NCBI GenBank assembly: GCA_031216915.1 | Contig: CM062297.1 | Span: 370,339,704 to 370,403,703, forward strand | Source of the DNA: Pictodentalium vernedei | Taxonomy: Eukaryota; Mollusca; Scaphopoda; Dentaliida; Dentaliidae | Length of the DNA: 64,000 bases | Direction: 5' to 3' | Part shown: one piece after another, positions 54,234 to 64,000 of the stretch | Position numbering within the stretch: position 1 is the first letter of the stretch | Layout: every line of letters starts with the position of its first letter | Program-made: the position numbers and the translations under genes | The notes under the pieces: generated by a model | Seen by the model: only the letters and a program-made list of their open reading frames with translations | What the model was told of the DNA's origin: nothing | Database searches by the model: none

Positions 54234-56158
54234 AGCTCACCTGAGCGAAGCTCAAGGGGAGCTTTACTAATCACTTTCTGTCCGTCGTCCGTATGGCGTT
54301 AACTTTACATTATCGACTTCTTCTCACGAACTACTGGACCAAATTCAACAAAATTTGCTGTGCATGTTCCCTATCATATTTCAATTCAAATTTGTTCAAA
54401 CAAAGTTGCCACGCCCCCAGGGGGCACCACAGGGGGCATAACTCTGATAGCACCCTAAATTTGCTTCCAAAATTAAAAAAAATCATCTTCTTCAGATCCA
54501 CTGGGCCGAATTCTTTCATATTTGGTATACAACATTTCTAGGGGGGTCAGATTCAGATTTGTTCAAATCGAGTCCTTAGGTTAATATTTGGGCTCCCTAT
54601 GGGAGCCTGAATTTTAACTTAGTGCAATATGAGGATTATTCTTTAAAAATCTTCTTCTTCAGATCCACCAGCTAGAATTCTTTCATGTTTGGTATACAAC
54701 ATCTCTAGGGGGCTCAGATTCAAGATTGTTCAAATCGAGTCCCTGGGTTCATATTTGGGCTCCCTATGGGAGCCCAAATTTGAACTTAGTGCAATATGAC
54801 GATTATTCTTTAAAAATCTTCTTCTTCATATCCACCAGTCAGAATTCTTCCATATTTGGTATACAACATCTCTAGGGGGGTCAGATTCAAGTTTGTTCAA
54901 ATTGAGTCCCTGGGTTGATATTTTGGGCTCTCTATGGGAGCTATCCTCTATGAGGATTATTCTTTAAAAATCTTCTTCTTCAGATCCACCAGGTATAATT
55001 CTTTCATATTTGGTATACAACATCTCTAGGGTGGGTCAGAAGCACCTTTGTTCAAATCGAGTCCCTGGGTTGATATTTGGGCCCCCTATGGGTGCGCGAA
55101 TTTTAACTTAGTGCAATATGAGGATTAGTCTTTAAAAATCTTCTTCAGATCCACCCGGCAGAATTCTTTCATATTTGGTATACAACATCTCTGGGGAGGG
55201 GGGTGGGGGCAGATTCAAATTTATTCAAATCGAGTCCCTGGGTTGATATTTGGGCTCCCTATGGGAGCCCAAATTTTAACTTAGTGCAATTTGTGGATTA
55301 TTGTTTAAAAATCATCTTCTTCAGATCCACCAGGCAGAATTCTTTCATATTTGGTATGCAACATCTTTAGGGGGGGTCAAATTCAAATGTGTTCAAATCG
55401 AGTCCCTGAGTTGATATTTGGGCTCTCTATGGGAGCCTGAATTTTAACTTGGTGCAATATGAGGATTATTCTTTAAAAATCTTCTTCTCCAGATCCACCA
55501 GGCAGAATTCTTTCATATTTGGTATACAACATCTCTAGGGGGGGGGCCAGATTGAATTTTGTTCAAATCGAGTCCCTGGGTTCATATTTGGGCTCCCTAT
55601 GGGAGCCCGAAATTTAACTTAGTGCAATATGTTGAATTTTCTTTAAAAATCTTCTTCGTCACATCCACCAGTCAGAATCTTTTCATATTTGGTATATAGC
55701 ATCTCTATGGGGGTTAGATTCAAGTTTGTTTAAATCGAGTACCTGGGTCAATATTTGCGCTCCCTATGGGAGTCCGAATTTTAACTTAGTGCAATATGTG
55801 GAATTTTTTTCAATAATCATCTTCTTCAGTTCCACCAGTCAGAATCTTTTCATATTTGGTATATAACATCTCTCGGGGGGGTCAGATTCCATTTTGGTCA
55901 AAATTGAGACCCTGGGTCAATATTTGGGCTCCCTATGGGAGCCCAAATTTCAACTTAGTGCAATATGTGGAATATGCTTTAAAAATCTTCCTCTTCAGAT
56001 CCACCAGTCAGAATCTTTTGATATTTGGTATACAGTATCCTTAGGGAGTTGAGATTCAAGTTTGTTCAAGCCAAGCCCCTGGCATCATATATATGCTGAA
56101 AATTTGGAGTCCAGTCTGGACTTAGAAATTTTGGACCAAAATCTGGAAATGTGTTTTT
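54234..56158 (+). mobile_element. Family A copy 10, long regular array
   Basis: It starts AGCTCACCTGAGC-GAA-GCTCAAGGGGAGCT. Ten array units follow, marked by CTTCTTCAGATCCACCAG-type words at about 54653, 54817, 54973, 55143, 55315, 55486, 55651, 55821 and 55990, spaced 156-172 bp. No 3-prime end is present before copy 11. Confidence 0.7.
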
Positions 56159-57655
56159 AGCTCACCTGAGCGAAGCTCAAGGGGAGCTCTACTAATCACT
56201 TTCCATCAGGGTTCGTGATTTAGAAAATGGTCGAGGCCAAAAAATTGGCCCTGGGATCAGAGGGTCGGGGCCTATTCAGGGCCAATTTTCCAAAGTCAAA
56301 GAAAATGACTCTATGGTGGTTACAAATGGTTTCCACTTCAAAACTGGTTTTGTATGGTTCATAGTAAATTAATGGGTATCAATTCAAATGAATAACAGAA
56401 CTTTATTAGAAAACAGAAAATATGAACGTATGTCAAAATGAAACGCATATTATTAATTATGGGCATTCGAGTTGGGCGATAAAAACCGCAAAGAGTTGAT
56501 TTTGTGTGTTTTGGATTTTCCAAAAATATTTTTGGCTTTTTGCAATTGATTCGCTCCTTCAAATGAGTTGCGGTCATTTTTAATCTATCAGGAATAATTT
56601 CCGATTCACGATTTTCTAAGACAGGTTGTGAAAGAAATTTTCTTCTTGGCAAAATAAATGTATGAAATCCGGTTATTTACAGCAGTTGGAGACGTTTTGT
56701 CCCTGATATTGGAAATTGGTAGGTGTGTGAGCAGACTGCAAAATTATTGACAGGTGAAACTGGTGAGTGCCGAGATGTTTGGTGATTGAGTGGGCGTATT
56801 TTCCGTGCAAGTGTTGGAGACTGACAACTGTCGTGGGCGTTAACGATGCTCGATGTTCAATATTTGACAGTTGTTTTCCTGAAGTAACCTTACTGCGCAG
56901 GTGTAAGGGATACTTCCTTTGAAAGTGTTGTTTACATTTGAAAAAAGCCAGTGTTTAATACTGATCAAACCATGAGGGCCTGTGATTTGGGGTAGATAAT
57001 GTTGGCCTCGGACATTTTGACTGTCTATTTTTATTTGCAAGCGCTACTTTTTGAACGGCTACGTGCGCCCAACATAACACGCTACCATCGGCATTTACCT
57101 GCGCACTGCGTGCGCCAGCGCACGCTAAAATCGAAGGACTGCATATTCGCGGCAGATGGGTTAGTTTAGATTGTAGTTCGCGGATCGATCGCGGCCAGAA
57201 AAATGGCCTCCACGACAACCTTCTTGCGGCCGATCTCGGGGCCGGTGCCGATCGGCCGCGACAAAACACAAACCCTGCTTTCCCACCGTCTTCCGTCATT
57301 GTCCTTCGTCGCCCATCCAGCGTTAACTTTACATTATTAACTTCTCACGAACTACTGGACCAAATTCAACAAAATTTGCTGTGTATGTTCCCTATCACAT
57401 GTCAATTTGTTCAAATGAGGTTGCCACCCCCACAGGGGGCATAACTCTGATAGCACTCTCAATTTCTTTCCAAAATTAAAAAAAAATCTTTTTTTTCAGA
57501 TCCACTGGGCCGAATTCTTTCATATTTGGTATATAACATTTCTAGTGGGTTCAGATTCAGATTTGTTTAAATCGAGTCCCTGGGTTAATATTTGGGCTCC
57601 CTGTGGGAGCCCGAATTTTAACTTAGTGCCTTATGAGGATTATTGTTTCAAAATC
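56159..57655 (+). mobile_element. Family A copy 11, split by a hAT-type MITE
   Basis: It starts AGCTCACCTGAGC-GAA-GCTCAAGGGGAGCT and breaks at 56206. It resumes at 57278 with the expected TCCGTC-rich head and one unit, then fades near 57655. Confidence 0.65.
56207..57277. mobile_element. Non-autonomous hAT-type element, 1071 bp
   Basis: The ends CAGGGTTCGTG and CACAAACCCTG are inverted. The flanks CTTTCCAT (56199-56206) and CTTTCCCA (57278-57285) look like an 8-bp duplication with two differences. It interrupts family A copy 11. The right half is GC-rich with palindromic GCGTGCGCCAGCGCACGC-like text, and 57028-57140 recurs inverted at 63596-63705. It has no transposase; the CAGGGTTC ends resemble the hAT at 4054. 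Confidence 0.65.
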
Positions 57656-58239
57656 TTCATGTCCAAAAATGGCATAAAAATTGTAGGGGTTAGGTCCATG
57701 GGGGTTAGGTTGTAGATTTTTAGATTGAAATGGGGTGTTTTTGGACACAGGAATTCAATTTTTTTTTTACCATGGGCCAAACCATCGTTGACCCTTGGCT
57801 GCCCCCATATCGGACAGATTTATTTCCCTCTGGTGGAAACCCTGATTATTGTTACCTAGGTTAACTAGCTCAAAATTTAGGGACGCAAAATTCTGAAATG
57901 TGATGGCCTGGAAAGTTTTTTCCGCACACCCCATACCCCATCACAACTCCACCGCTAGTTAGAAATTCAAGTTGTCTCACCCCCTATTAAAAACGACTCT
58001 AAACCAGGCTGACATGTGCGAGTTTGCACCCCCCCCCCCCCCCCCAGGGCGAAAAATTTCACGCAAACGCTTGTACCGTTCGCGTGTCGGTTACGCAAAA
58101 TGTAAAAACTCGCGAACGGTTGATCGGTTAACGAAAATCGGGGCGCTACATTGAGCAATGCACCTATGTCCCTTTTTGACATGCAAAATGTTCTTGGAAG
58201 TGTTTACATGTACTGTAGACGGAACGGAAATTTTACCTT

Positions 58240-58410
58240 TCGATGAAAAATTGAAATGCAGTTTCTTGGAAATGAATTGTAAAAAAAAGAGTAGAATAAG
58301 GGAGATAACTACTCCTATCATTCTGACTGAAAATTGAAATGCAGTTTCTTAGAAATGAATTGTAAAAAAAAAGTAGAATAAGGGAGATCACTACTTTTAT
58401 CATTCTGACT
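58240..58410. repeat. Tandem duplication, unit about 92 bp
   Basis: ATTGAAATGCAGTTTCTT, GAAATGAATTGTAAAAAAA and AGTAGAATAAGGGAGAT each occur twice in order, from 58248 and from 58336. Confidence 0.8.
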
Positions 58411-58802
58411 TGTCCGTGTTTAACTTTCAAACGAGTACAGTCACTACACCCATTTTGTCATCTGCTTCAGGGGCACTCGATTTCACTGAAATCGAGCAAT
58501 ACCTAACGGCTTCGAAACGGAAAGTATATTTTTATAATTTCATGGTTACAAATTAAATCGGTTTAACTTTTATATAATTTGAACCCCCCTCGTGACCCAC
58601 GCCTACACTCCCAGGAAGCCTAACACCCGAACAAAATTATATTTGAAACACTATTTTCATAGATTTTAACTGGTGACAAAAAAGTTGCAAAAATGGTTAG
58701 CCAAGAATTTTTGCGAAACCGAACGATCGGTTAGTCAAACCGAAATCACGGGAACGGTCAATTGGTGAAGGTAATTTTTTAAATTTTTTTCCCTGCCCCC
58801 CC

Positions 58803-58804
<2 letters not shown>

Positions 58805-58838
<34 letters not shown>
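58805..58838. repeat. CA dinucleotide microsatellite
   Basis: About 17 CA repeats directly after a C-run. Confidence 0.95.
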
Positions 58839-58841
<3 letters not shown>

Positions 58842-59610
58842 TGAGCTGGCTATGCCACTGTATATCCCTGGCTGAATTTAGTCGAAAAGCTTCATGTGGC
58901 AAAGGTCTAAGCTTGCATAGTAAAAATCGAGTTCTTCGGGCAGTTTTCAGAATGTCTTTACCCCGAGCTTGCTTTCAGATAGCATTCAGACAGACAGACA
59001 GACTTTCACATTTTTTATATAGATTATAGATTATTGGAGAGTGTGGCTTTTGGCTCTCTCTAATAATTTGTAACAAAAACTAATTTCAATGAACAAATAC
59101 TTAATCCCAACAATATTCTACCACTCAACCAGTTATGCAATGTTCTGAATTTCCTCATACAAAACCAGCCCAATTTTGTATTACTGTCTACTGAAAGCAT
59201 GTCAAATTCTAGTCCAAGAAAGCTATTTGTGCTGGTTAAAATTATGGAAGTTCTTTGTGTGTCAGTTACAGAAAGGTAAGAAAAATAAAAAACAGGATGT
59301 CGTAAATGAAAGATTCATGACAGAGTAGCTCCAGATAGCCCTACCCCACCCTACCAAACACATACACTCTAATTTTTTCTTTACAGTATTTCAAGACAAT
59401 TTGAGAAAACAGTGGGTGATATGATAAAACAGTGGGCCTGTGTGTGTGAATGGTGGGAGGTTAAGGTTGAGTATTAAGAGTGTGGGGGTGGGGGTGCTGT
59501 AGGAAAAACCATATACGGGACAGCGTAAGGTCTTGCAAAGTTTCAGTCAGTGAGTTTCTAGGTGAAACCTGGAAGTCCACTGCCTGAAATTTGACTTGTT
59601 GGCTTTTTTT

Positions 59611-60798
59611 AGTTTGACAAGCAGCTCTATAAATGCCAAGTGTCTGTCTGTCTGTCTGTCTGTCTGTCCATCTGTGACACTTCACAGGCCTATAAGTTTC
59701 CATCAATTGATCCAATTTTGATGAAACTTACCTGGAACATTGATCCCCCCTAGAGCATTTGAGATGTCAAGTTTTGAGGTCATGGGGTCAAGTGTCATGG
59801 CTGTAAGCGGCCATTTTGTTTTCCTATGTAATTCCAGCAAAAAACAGTGGTTTCCAGACGTTATCTCGAGTTTCACTTAACTGATCTCGATAAAGTTCAC
59901 AGGTATTAAGCGATGCACCTAGGGGAAGGTCCCTATTGATTTTGGGTGCGATTCATCAAAATTCCTGCCCTTGGCGGCCATTTTGTTGTCCAATTTCGCG
60001 CACAAATGGAGGTTTCCGACCAATAACTTGAGTTTCACTTTACTGATCTGATTGAAGTTCACAGGTATTAAGCGATGTACCCAAGGGAAGGTCCCTATTG
60101 ATTTTGGGGGCGATTCGTCAAAATTCCTGCCCTTGGCGGCCATTTTGTTGTTCAATTTCGCGCGCAAATGGAGGTTTCCGACCAATATCTCGGGTTTGAC
60201 TTTACCAATCTGCTTGAAGTTCACAGGTATTAAGTGTTCTACCTAAGGGAAGGTCCCTATTGATTTTGGGGGCGATTCGTCAAAATTACTGCCCTTGGCG
60301 GCCATTTTGTTGTCCAATTTCCTGTGCAAATGGAGGTTTCTGACCCATATCTCGAGTTTGACTTTACCGATCTGCTTTAAGTTCAAGCGTATTAAGCAAT
60401 GTACCCAAGGGAAGGTCTCTATTGATTTTGGGGGTGATTTGTCAAAATTCCTGCCCTTGGCGGCCATTTTGTTGTCAATTTCGCGTGCAAATGTAGGTTT
60501 TCCGACCAATATCGTGACTTTGACTTTATCGATCTGCTTGAAGTTCACAGGTATTAAGCGTTGTACCCAAGGGAAGGTAAATACACAGAGTTTACCCATG
60601 TCACCATCTACGCTATACCCCTGCAGTACTTGTTGGGCATCGCAGTACTTGTTGGGCATCGCAGCTCTGAACTGCATCACACTTCTGATAGCCACCCTTG
60701 GCATTGCACTTATTTCTTCTACATTTGTTGGTCATAGGTATGCCCACATTAGGCGGTACACCCTTGGGGGTATGCAGCGGACGACAGTCCAGCTCTTG
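59611..60798 (+). mobile_element. Tandem-array element, family C
   Basis: It starts AGTTTGACAAGCAGCTCT after seven T and ends CCAGCTCTTG before ten T, so both ends carry CAGCTCT. The head has a TGTC microsatellite (59641-59668). The core is five units of 162 bp marked by GGCGGCCATTTTGTT near 59810, 59971, 60133, 60295 and 60457. Because 162 is divisible by three, long open frames appear on both strands (for example 60243-60704 and 60295-60834); they are not genes. Confidence 0.65.
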
Positions 60799-62559
60799 TT
60801 TTTTTTGCTGAAAATTTTCTTACAAACCGTCTAAGGAAGATGTTTGTTATTTTTGTTTCTGTACAAACTGTTCTTGAACCGAACGTGATTGCTCAAGCCT
60901 TACATGTACATCATCTACGTCTACAGATGTGAACATTTGAATTAATTTGCCCAGGCATGTTGTTTTGTTTTGCCACCATGCTCAATAAAAAAAAAAATCA
61001 TTTTGAAATATGAAAAGTTGTATTATTTGATTTTTTATTTTTGTTTATTCCCTCCCATTGGGAACCCCTGGAAATGAAGCAGTACTTATTTACGGAGATA
61101 AACAAGTTCTATGTTTGACCAGGAAAATAGGACTTGCAGCGCTTAATAATGTTCTGATCGGGGTGTATAATAAGATACATAATTATGACTAACTCTCTAT
61201 TCATGTTTTCTTAAGTTTGGTATCAAATCAAGCCATGACTGCTATTAGCAGCCATGACTTGATTTCATACCAAACTCCAGAAAATGCGATGCATATTGTA
61301 AACATAAGTGAAAATGTTAATCAATTATTTTGTGATCTGACCAGCAACATTCAGCTGGTGTTTGCCGATTTTTTTTTTAGAGAGAATCACACCAGATTTG
61401 CAAGATAAGACACATTTTAGGCCCTGGACTTGGTCACTAATGCCTGAAGTGGAACTACTCTAAAATGGGCAGCAAAGATGTACAGTTAAAACTAGAAGTC
61501 CTGTCATGAATTGCGTGCAAATGTGTTGATCTGCATGCTTTTCTTTTGTAATATGGTTATCAAATTCTGCACATAATTATTGCCTTAGCACAAGCCGTAT
61601 TTCGGCCAGTGGACCTCTGTGTAACCTGAAGGTCCATTGGCTGAAAGCTATGGATAAATAGGAGACTCTACCGTGGTTTGGTTGCCATTCGATAAGGAAA
61701 TTGCACGAAATTCCAACATGCAATTAAGGCTAGATAAGCACACAGTTCATGACAGGACTTGTACTTTGAACTGTAAACAATTGGCTGAACTTGACCTTAC
61801 ACCTTTGTTGTACTTTCAATGAACCATACATGTAGCTGCAAAAAAGTACTTAAACACCAATAAATAAATAAATCAATTCCCAATTTCCCACTCCTTATTT
61901 CCCCACCATTGCTGCAAGATACATATATAGTAGAGTACTCATACCCCTCCTGCACATCCCTGCATACTGGACGCAAAATTTCAAGTGGCAAATTTTCCCC
62001 ATAATGCATCTTTGAATTGAACCAATTTGATCTTGTTTGACAGCTCATTAAGGTATGTCAAACAACGTTGAATTGCTTCACTTTCTAAATACATCATGGG
62101 AAAAACTAGTGATAAGATGATTAATCAGTATACTATTAGGCGTAGGCTGATATATGGACATCAGTTCAGAAGGGTTGGTATACATTAGCCAATGCCATTT
62201 GTAAAAACGAAAAGTTTAACATTTTCATATCACTACGCCTCAAATTTTTGAGCTTACAGAAATTCTCATGCGAGTTCAGCAGGGCTATAATATGAATCGA
62301 ATCGAGTGGGCTTTTGAATTACATTTTGTTGTTTTCATGTTGCAGTTGTTGTCATAAACTTTTACCACCTGAAAACGTGCGTTATATATAAATTTACATT
62401 TACCATCACTTGATGCAAACTGTGTTTGAACAGTCTTTCAGCTTTTCATTAAGCCAGTTGACAACCTTGTAACACAAACGCACCATTTAAGCATGTTATG
62501 TTACAATGTGTTTTTCTCCTACAGGAGTCAACCAAATGATCAATGTCAGTGATTCATGT
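60799..62559. other. Intron sequence with dispersed repeat and palindrome
   Basis: 61040-61480 matches 50960-51200. The tail ACACCAATAAATAAATAAAT is at 61855. Between them lies unique AT-rich sequence. The 62-83 codon open frames have no support. Confidence 0.45.
61214..61276. repeat. Palindrome with 30-bp arms, core AGCCATGACT
   Basis: AGTTTGGTATCAAATCAAGC followed by CATGACTGCT is mirrored after ATT with three mismatches. The core (AGCCATGACT/AGTCATGGCT) is shared with 35291-35360. Confidence 0.8.
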
Positions 62560-62945
62560 TCAACCAATGAGAATGTACAAACATATGGTTCAACGTCGAG
62601 CGAGGTTAGTAGCTGGATGGGTGACCATTTCAGCGACTAATTCGCGCTCACGCGTTGTGTCCTTGGGCAAGGCACTTAACCCCAATTGCCCACATGGGGG
62701 CACGATAATGCTGTGTTCTAAGGCGTACTGCACGTTGATGGTGCTCATGTCTTCATCCACTCTACATGTAACACTCCCTGTGCTGCGGTGCAGAGTTCAG
62801 CATTACAGTGTTGGAGAGCTGACAGCTGCTTGTATTTGCTCGGTGGTTCTCTCCGGGTTCTCCAGCTTCCTCCACCCGTAAAACTGTCACCGACACGAAA
62901 TGACCCTGGCTGTTAATGTGTCGTGTTCTGAACCTCAATAAATGG
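62560..62945 (+). repeat. SINE with 5S-derived head and the common body
   Basis: The head reads CAACGTCGAGCGAGGTTAGT then AGCTGGATGGGTGACC, matching the 3-prime half of the 5S-derived head at 34816-34880. The body (GTGTCCTTGGGCAAGGCACTT, GGGGGCACGATAATGC, CTCGGTGGTTCTCTCCGG) and tail (CTGGCTGTTAATGTGTCGTG) are those of the tRNA-headed SINE at 280-640. Confidence 0.7.
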
Positions 62946-64000
62946 TTGTCAGATTGATGTTACATTCGCCAGAGGAGATAATTCAAATGACAAAACCATT
63001 TCTTCTAACAGTGCAAAGTCTCATTTACACTGTCGCACTTAACAACTGAGGTCGCTTTGAAATTTATACAAACAATTATTAATGATTTTCATTAATTTTA
63101 AATACTTAATTCTCATCATCCAACAGAACTTAACAAGTGCCAAATATAAGCCCAAGTGGCAATGACAAGTTAACGTTGAACATGTATAGGGCTAATACGT
63201 TGACTGACTGACAGCAATAGTCAGCCATTTGCAGCCATATAGTTTCCAAATCAAATCTACCCAAAGGCAAAAATAAGCTTGTGTGTGTGTGTGCTGGAGT
63301 GGAGTGCCTACTACATGTATCTGCCAACAATTTATAGCTTAGGGGTGATCAATTCTCAAATTAGCCATTGAAAGAAATACGGCAAACTTGTATGTGTGTG
63401 GGAGGGCAAGGGGATGAGTGGAGGAGGAAGACTTCACAACATTGCTGTATTGCCGTACATTAAATGCCATGTTTCAGAATTGAATTAATTGCCTACACTT
63501 AACTTTATCTCCATGTTGTGTCACAATTAGCCATTGTGCACAAACACATGGCATTAAACACCAACTAATAAATAGTTGAATCTCAAAATATCCAATCCTT
63601 CGATTTTAGCGTGCGCTGGCGCACGCAGTTCGCAGGTGAATGCCGATAGTAGCGTGTTATGTTCGGCGCATGCTGCCGTTCAGAAAGTAGCGCTTGCAAA
63701 TAAAAGATTCCCAGTCGCAGTTGGGAATGGTTAACATGTCATTTAATCAGTCACTTATCAGTTCCAATTTGTGTGCAGCCTCTGTCAGCATCCTTTGAAG
63801 ATGAACGTATGCATACAGACAGTCGGGACATAATCACATTGTTCACAGACATAAAAGAGAATAAGACACTGTGTTTTCCAATATCATTGAACTGCGTGCA
63901 GTAAACTGCAATATGCATGGTCTTTGTGTGACATCACTCATGATCACCCTAGCCAATCCTATTTATTGTTTTAATCACAGACTTCTCTGCCGATTTCATT
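62946..64000. other. Intron sequence, no gene recognised
   Basis: AT-rich sequence with a GT run near 63283, a SINE-like tail ATTAAACACCAACTAATAAA (about 63554) and the inverted-repeat segment 63596-63705. Confidence 0.4.
63596..63705 (-). repeat. Inverted copy of a GC-rich segment of the MITE at 56207
   Basis: Reverse complement of 57028-57140 with about ten differences (GATTTTAGCGTGCGCTGGCG, GTAGCGTGTTATGTT, AGTAGCGCTTGCAAATAAAA). It contains the perfect palindrome GCGTGCGCTGGCGCACGC apart from the centre. Confidence 0.8.

Larger units (their letters stand above)
57656..59610. other. Intron sequence with small repeats
   Basis: It contains a short foldback (TGTCCAAAAATGG at 57661 with TTTTTGGACAC at 57739), a C-run (58028-58047), a 92-bp tandem duplication (58240-58410), a CA microsatellite (58805-58838), and a hairpin GGAGAGTGTGGCTTTTGGCT at 59036 related to that at 38. 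No gene was seen. Confidence 0.45.
37741..64000 (+). other. SUZ12: Next SUZ12 intron, at least 26 kb
   Basis: It starts with donor GTTGGTATC. No later SUZ12 coding sequence (zinc finger, VEFS domain) is recognisable, so the intron probably continues beyond the window, or later exons are elsewhere. It holds family A copies 6-11, DIRS element 2 with a nested DNA transposon, a family C element and SINEs. Confidence 0.55.

Noticed and set aside
53380..56000. CRISPR-like array of regular repeats
   Set aside because: Units are about 168 bp, fully homologous along their length with no unique spacers, and the DNA is eukaryotic.
59919..60834. Overlapping open frames of 101-179 codons on both strands
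   Set aside because: They come from a 162-bp tandem repeat (a multiple of three), which keeps any stop-free phase open; both strands being open is the sign of an artefact.
62526..62600. CTCCTACAG acceptor followed by an open frame (VNQMINVSDSC)
   Set aside because: The frame runs straight into the 5S-derived SINE and matches no known protein segment; an exon cannot be supported.

Overview
The window is animal nuclear DNA, most probably from a marine mollusc or a close lophotrochozoan. It has spliced exons, introns of tens of kilobases, 5S- and tRNA-headed SINEs, animal-type DIRS, piggyBac and hAT elements, and dispersed repeats that begin AGCTCACC and end GGCCTCTTG, a signature I associate with mollusc genomes. 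The taxon is an inference. There is no bacterial or viral gene organisation.

Host gene. Two short exons on the + strand (1358-1595 and 37532-37740) read as consecutive pieces of SUZ12, a core subunit of Polycomb repressive complex 2. The first ends after one base of a codon and the second starts with the other two, so they join in frame. The 35.9 kb intron between them, and at least 26 kb of the next intron, consist almost entirely of nested mobile elements. No other SUZ12 exon was found.

Layout. 1-2.4 kb: SINE, a MULE-type MITE, SUZ12 exon A and a TTAA-flanked MITE. 2.4-13.5 kb: a piggyBac-like element cut into three coding pieces by two Helitron-like repeats, one of which itself carries an apparently intact hAT-like transposon (ORF 4456-6867). 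13.5-28.2 kb: Helitron-like tandem-array repeats, split by an 11.2 kb DIRS retrotransposon (16663-27847) with inverted terminal repeats, an internal complementary region and gag, RT-RNase H and tyrosine recombinase remnants. 28.4-37.2 kb: more Helitron-like elements and a 5S-derived SINE. 37.5 kb: SUZ12 exon B. 38.0-39.5 kb: another Helitron-like copy. 39.6-50.6 kb: a second DIRS element carrying a nested terminal-inverted-repeat DNA transposon, which encodes on the minus strand an uninterrupted 854-codon protein with an XPG/FEN-like nuclease domain and a CXC cysteine-rich domain. 51.6-57.7 kb: five Helitron-like 5-prime ends head to tail. 57.7-64 kb: a third tandem-array family, palindromes, and a SINE whose head is 5S-derived.

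The most informative result is the order of insertion, because several elements interrupt sequences whose uninterrupted copies are also in the window. The tandem-array families share T-run insertion sites, AG...CTTG or related ends, hairpin 5-prime ends whose stems change in a compensatory way, and core repeats of about 144-168 bp.
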